From Clostridia bacterium (GTDB lineage Bacteria > Bacillota_A > Clostridia > Oscillospirales > CAG-272): 30,918 nt of DNA. Below are positions 29,901 to 30,918 of the stretch, piece by piece. The position numbers and the translations under genes are program-made. Positions within the stretch are counted from its first letter, which is position 1, and every line of letters begins with the position of its first letter. The DNA is taken from positions 1 to 30,918 of the forward strand of contig JAFTDQ010000053.1 of assembly GCA_017454075.1 (NCBI GenBank), given 5' to 3'. Below the pieces are notes generated by a model. It searched no databases, was not told where the DNA came from, and saw nothing but the letters and a program-made list of their open reading frames with translations.

Positions 29901-30918
29901 TCGCTGGAAACGTCGAAGTTCATATAACTCTGTGAGGAATTGTAGGGAACGGACGCGAGAGGACTTGCGTTATTATAGCCCGGCTGGTTTGCGTATGTGA
30001 TCGTTGAAGGAGCCCACGACGACAGCGGCTTGTATATATTCGCCGTCTTACCTGTGGTCGTCCCGGACATGAACGTCATTTTGAGAGTCGCGCCGGTGAC
30101 GGGCATCGTCGGGTCGATATTCGGCAGATTGTTCACGCGGATATATATGCGGTTTATCTTGCTGTTGTATATCCCGTAGTAAAGCGTCTTCTTCGCCGAG
30201 TTGTCCGTCGTGCTGTTCTGGGTTACGTAGGTATCGACGATATTGGAGGCATACTCTTTCGTCGTGACGGACGGGTCGAGAAGGATCGGATATGCTCTGC
30301 TTTCGTCCGAGAGCCATTCTTCGTCTGGAGTGTAGGTTATGACAATGACACCTTCAATTTCACTTACAGAAACGGCTATGTCATAAAGCGTTTCTCCCTT
30401 CGCGTCCTCCATATACGGGGAACCGATGCGGAACTGCTCTCCGCTTTCGTCGGTAAGCGAGACGGAATTGTCTTCATTCAGAACGGCGGAAAGCCCTTCG
30501 GCTCTGAGGTTCATCGAAAAACTCTTTGCCGAGGTCGGGGAGTTTATATACACGTCTTCCTCGACTCTATTCTGCGCTATTGTGTAATTTGCAGATATCT
30601 CGGGAAGCTCTTCGAAAAGCGACGGGTACGAGATAAATCCGTAAGCTTTGTCGAGTTCAAACGTTTCGGGGTCGTTTATATCGAGACCGGAAAAATCTTT
30701 GTCTTTTCCTTTTTCCGTATATTCGGGAGCAGATTGAGAGGACAGATCATATTTCGTTTCGCCGTCGGAGACCGAAAGAGACCAGGATATGACTTTACCG
30801 TCTTTTGAAATCGAAACAAGATCGCCATCGCCCGCGGACGCGGCAAAAGACGTGCCGAAGTCTCCGCTTTCGCTGACGATACGGGAAGTGTTCCCGTCAA
30901 AAGCAAGTCTGTTGTCGA
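26987..30918 (-). CDS. Giant multi-domain surface protein, N-terminus beyond the window
   Basis: The reading frame stays open to the end of the window, so the gene is partial; the GTG at 30553 is internal, since upstream codons remain open (for example ...AQNRVEEDVYINSP). Modules, in order: an N-terminal region starting DNRLAFDGN; DNRLRE-type beta-sandwich (about 30280-29750); RICIN-type lectin unit (about 29730-29220); Big2 domain (about 29190-28950); second RICIN-like unit (about 28945-28455); second Big2 (about 28440-28185); third RICIN-like unit (about 28180-27780); a C-terminal Cys/His domain (NNNCYAYAINN near 27705, DYHWYRQDADGLWSHK near 27420); and a BamE/BLIP-like end module. Lectin and Big2 repeats indicate carbohydrate adhesion at the cell surface. 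Conserved Cys and His could be a cysteine peptidase-like pair, an inference. Base composition turns AT-rich below about 27850, suggesting a swapped 3' end. Confidence 0.85.
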   Translation of the reverse strand, partial: DNRLAFDGNTSRIVSESGDFGTSFAASAGDGDLVSISKDGKVISWSLSVSDGETKYDLSSQSAPEYTEKGKDKDFSGLDINDPETFELDKAYGFISYPSLFEELPEISANYTIAQNRVEEDVYINSPTSAKSFSMNLRAEGLSAVLNEDNSVSLTDESGEQFRIGSPYMEDAKGETLYDIAVSVSEIEGVIVITYTPDEEWLSDESRAYPILLDPSVTTKEYASNIVDTYVTQNSTTDNSAKKTLYYGIYNSKINRIYIRVNNLPNIDPTMPVTGATLKMTFMSGTTTGKTANIYKPLSSWAPSTITYANQPGYNNASPLASVPYNSSQSYMNFDVSSDVISLYLPGSSSNNYGYMIRYADETNVNPDYNVFCSIDNNTASKRPVMTVTYGYSLPSSLSTGSVYAFRNVGSQSFMNVHNGTNANDTNVYQKSVSVNSLTNAQKFKLDYVSSTGGYYLRAMCSSNGTNRVLDVYKLNGYVSDTSNVQIYNPTDSLAQHWFIIGLGLYQFKIVPRTDMSLALTAYGDSDGTSSGTTSTSAGNIFLSTYTGSSYQKWYIYDSSLNQCESEEPGLANGLPGTISTGTVTIGEGITYQLNIQDLAAGETVAWYSFNTSVATVSSSGLVTAVRAGSARVRAIVADALGQTKTSYCTVNVIIDNGIYTIKNAGAQKYLGTDGCILSGTPVTADDFIQSASGLYAQSVQQWKIQHISGINYVIRPYYKSDMGMAHEGTSVKLGNAGPATPDVNSDYSWQIKWDGNGYKITYDDYALTYYAGSLYNQSPIPNADVARWTLNKMTTVAHGVALYNRSTGYSTTDTERSVVVGQSRTMADLGYAVAVWVDDYNNQNVTWSSSNTSVATVDSDGKVTGVSVGTATITATRYMHNVSYTAQYTLHVVPFEEGTFFLKNRQSSRYADIEDRVMAAGTNLNQWDFHGEETERWIFELLETGYYVIHSANSSGTTYYLGVDSDSTSSGADIVLRMGSITNSMKWKIEPTSSGAFKFVPKSASSMALAVKPNLLGLFPNGCILVQETYSNDSNYRDEWDCIRLLPTNGYEIAYNSNDWSGIPSSNNNCYAYAINNQVYEPTGNVIWYKQQPGQYYNIHRGTGSAIPEGYQSPASIIVSSVLQDFNKYNSVNDASVSFTPIGRYEICPAGTYKVALVVSDVDYHWYRQDADGLWSHKQGTTPVKRTDNSGNLIIDPQLANRGDYTTFVGYYAVCPWNNLYVSSKSESLIDEKSMQTCIAIDDSLVSLIKVGMPYESVVNIIGSSGYDVGSGTVIQQYMSNENMYTFLYTRSEGEFTVSAIIKEGISK

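Noticed and set aside
30551..30553. GTG as the true start of the giant surface protein
   Set aside because: The frame remains open and protein-like upstream to the end of the window, so this codon is internal.

Overview
The window looks like a chromosome segment of a GC-rich, probably gut-associated clostridial (Bacillota) bacterium. The reasons are RNase Y, an ECF-transporter S component, a type III pantothenate kinase, many lipoproteins with an MKK...ASC-type signal peptide, near-perfect sigma-A promoters (TTGACA, 17 bp, TATAAT) and AGGAGG-type ribosome binding sites. Species is not determinable from the sequence alone. No rRNA, tRNA, CRISPR array, transposase or phage gene was recognised.

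Layout. (1) 1-456: intergenic, with a composite palindromic repeat and a terminator. (2) 457-8159, minus strand: a cytoplasmic GH3 glycosidase followed by a run of surface proteins. These are three paralogous lipoproteins with one conserved C-terminal domain, a beta-propeller lipoprotein on a 15-residue-repeat stalk, a 43-residue micro-lipoprotein, and a membrane-anchored two-domain surface protein with its own promoter. (3) 8392-13192: a ROK regulator and a GH172 (DUF2961) enzyme on the minus strand, divergent from a shortened FGGY kinase and a KpsF/GutQ (arabinose-5-phosphate isomerase type) gene on the plus strand. With GH3 these could form a carbohydrate module that feeds D-arabinose or ketose residues into the pentose phosphate pathway. 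A fully consensus plus-strand promoter, wrapped in a perfect 11-bp inverted repeat, lies between the ROK and GH172 genes and reads antisense to GH172.

(4) 13399-17110, minus strand: rny with its own promoter. Upstream of it is a separate unit: a perfect promoter, a conserved small protein with a possible nuclease-like C-terminus, a 141-bp element bounded by an 18-bp perfect inverted repeat, and a standalone catalytically intact reverse transcriptase. This layout resembles retron or defence-RT loci (RT plus upstream structured RNA), but the RT lacks canonical retron or DGR signatures. It is the best candidate for an undescribed system here. (5) 17123-20968, minus strand: a three-gene unit of exported proteins of unknown role (TPR-like lipoprotein, secreted protein, DUF6591-like repeat lipoprotein).

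(6) 21175-26459, plus strand: coaX, an ECF S component (possibly for pantothenate), a D-Ala-D-Ala carboxypeptidase homologue whose SxxK lysine and SxN asparagine are both cysteine, a SLC45-like MFS transporter, and mnmA. (7) 26513-30918, minus strand: a very large surface protein (DNRLRE, three RICIN-like and two Big2-like modules, and a C-terminal Cys/His domain) that runs off the window end. It overlaps by 4 bp a small membrane protein that shares its last module. The DNA of the last part is clearly AT-richer, suggesting a chimeric, transferred 3' end.
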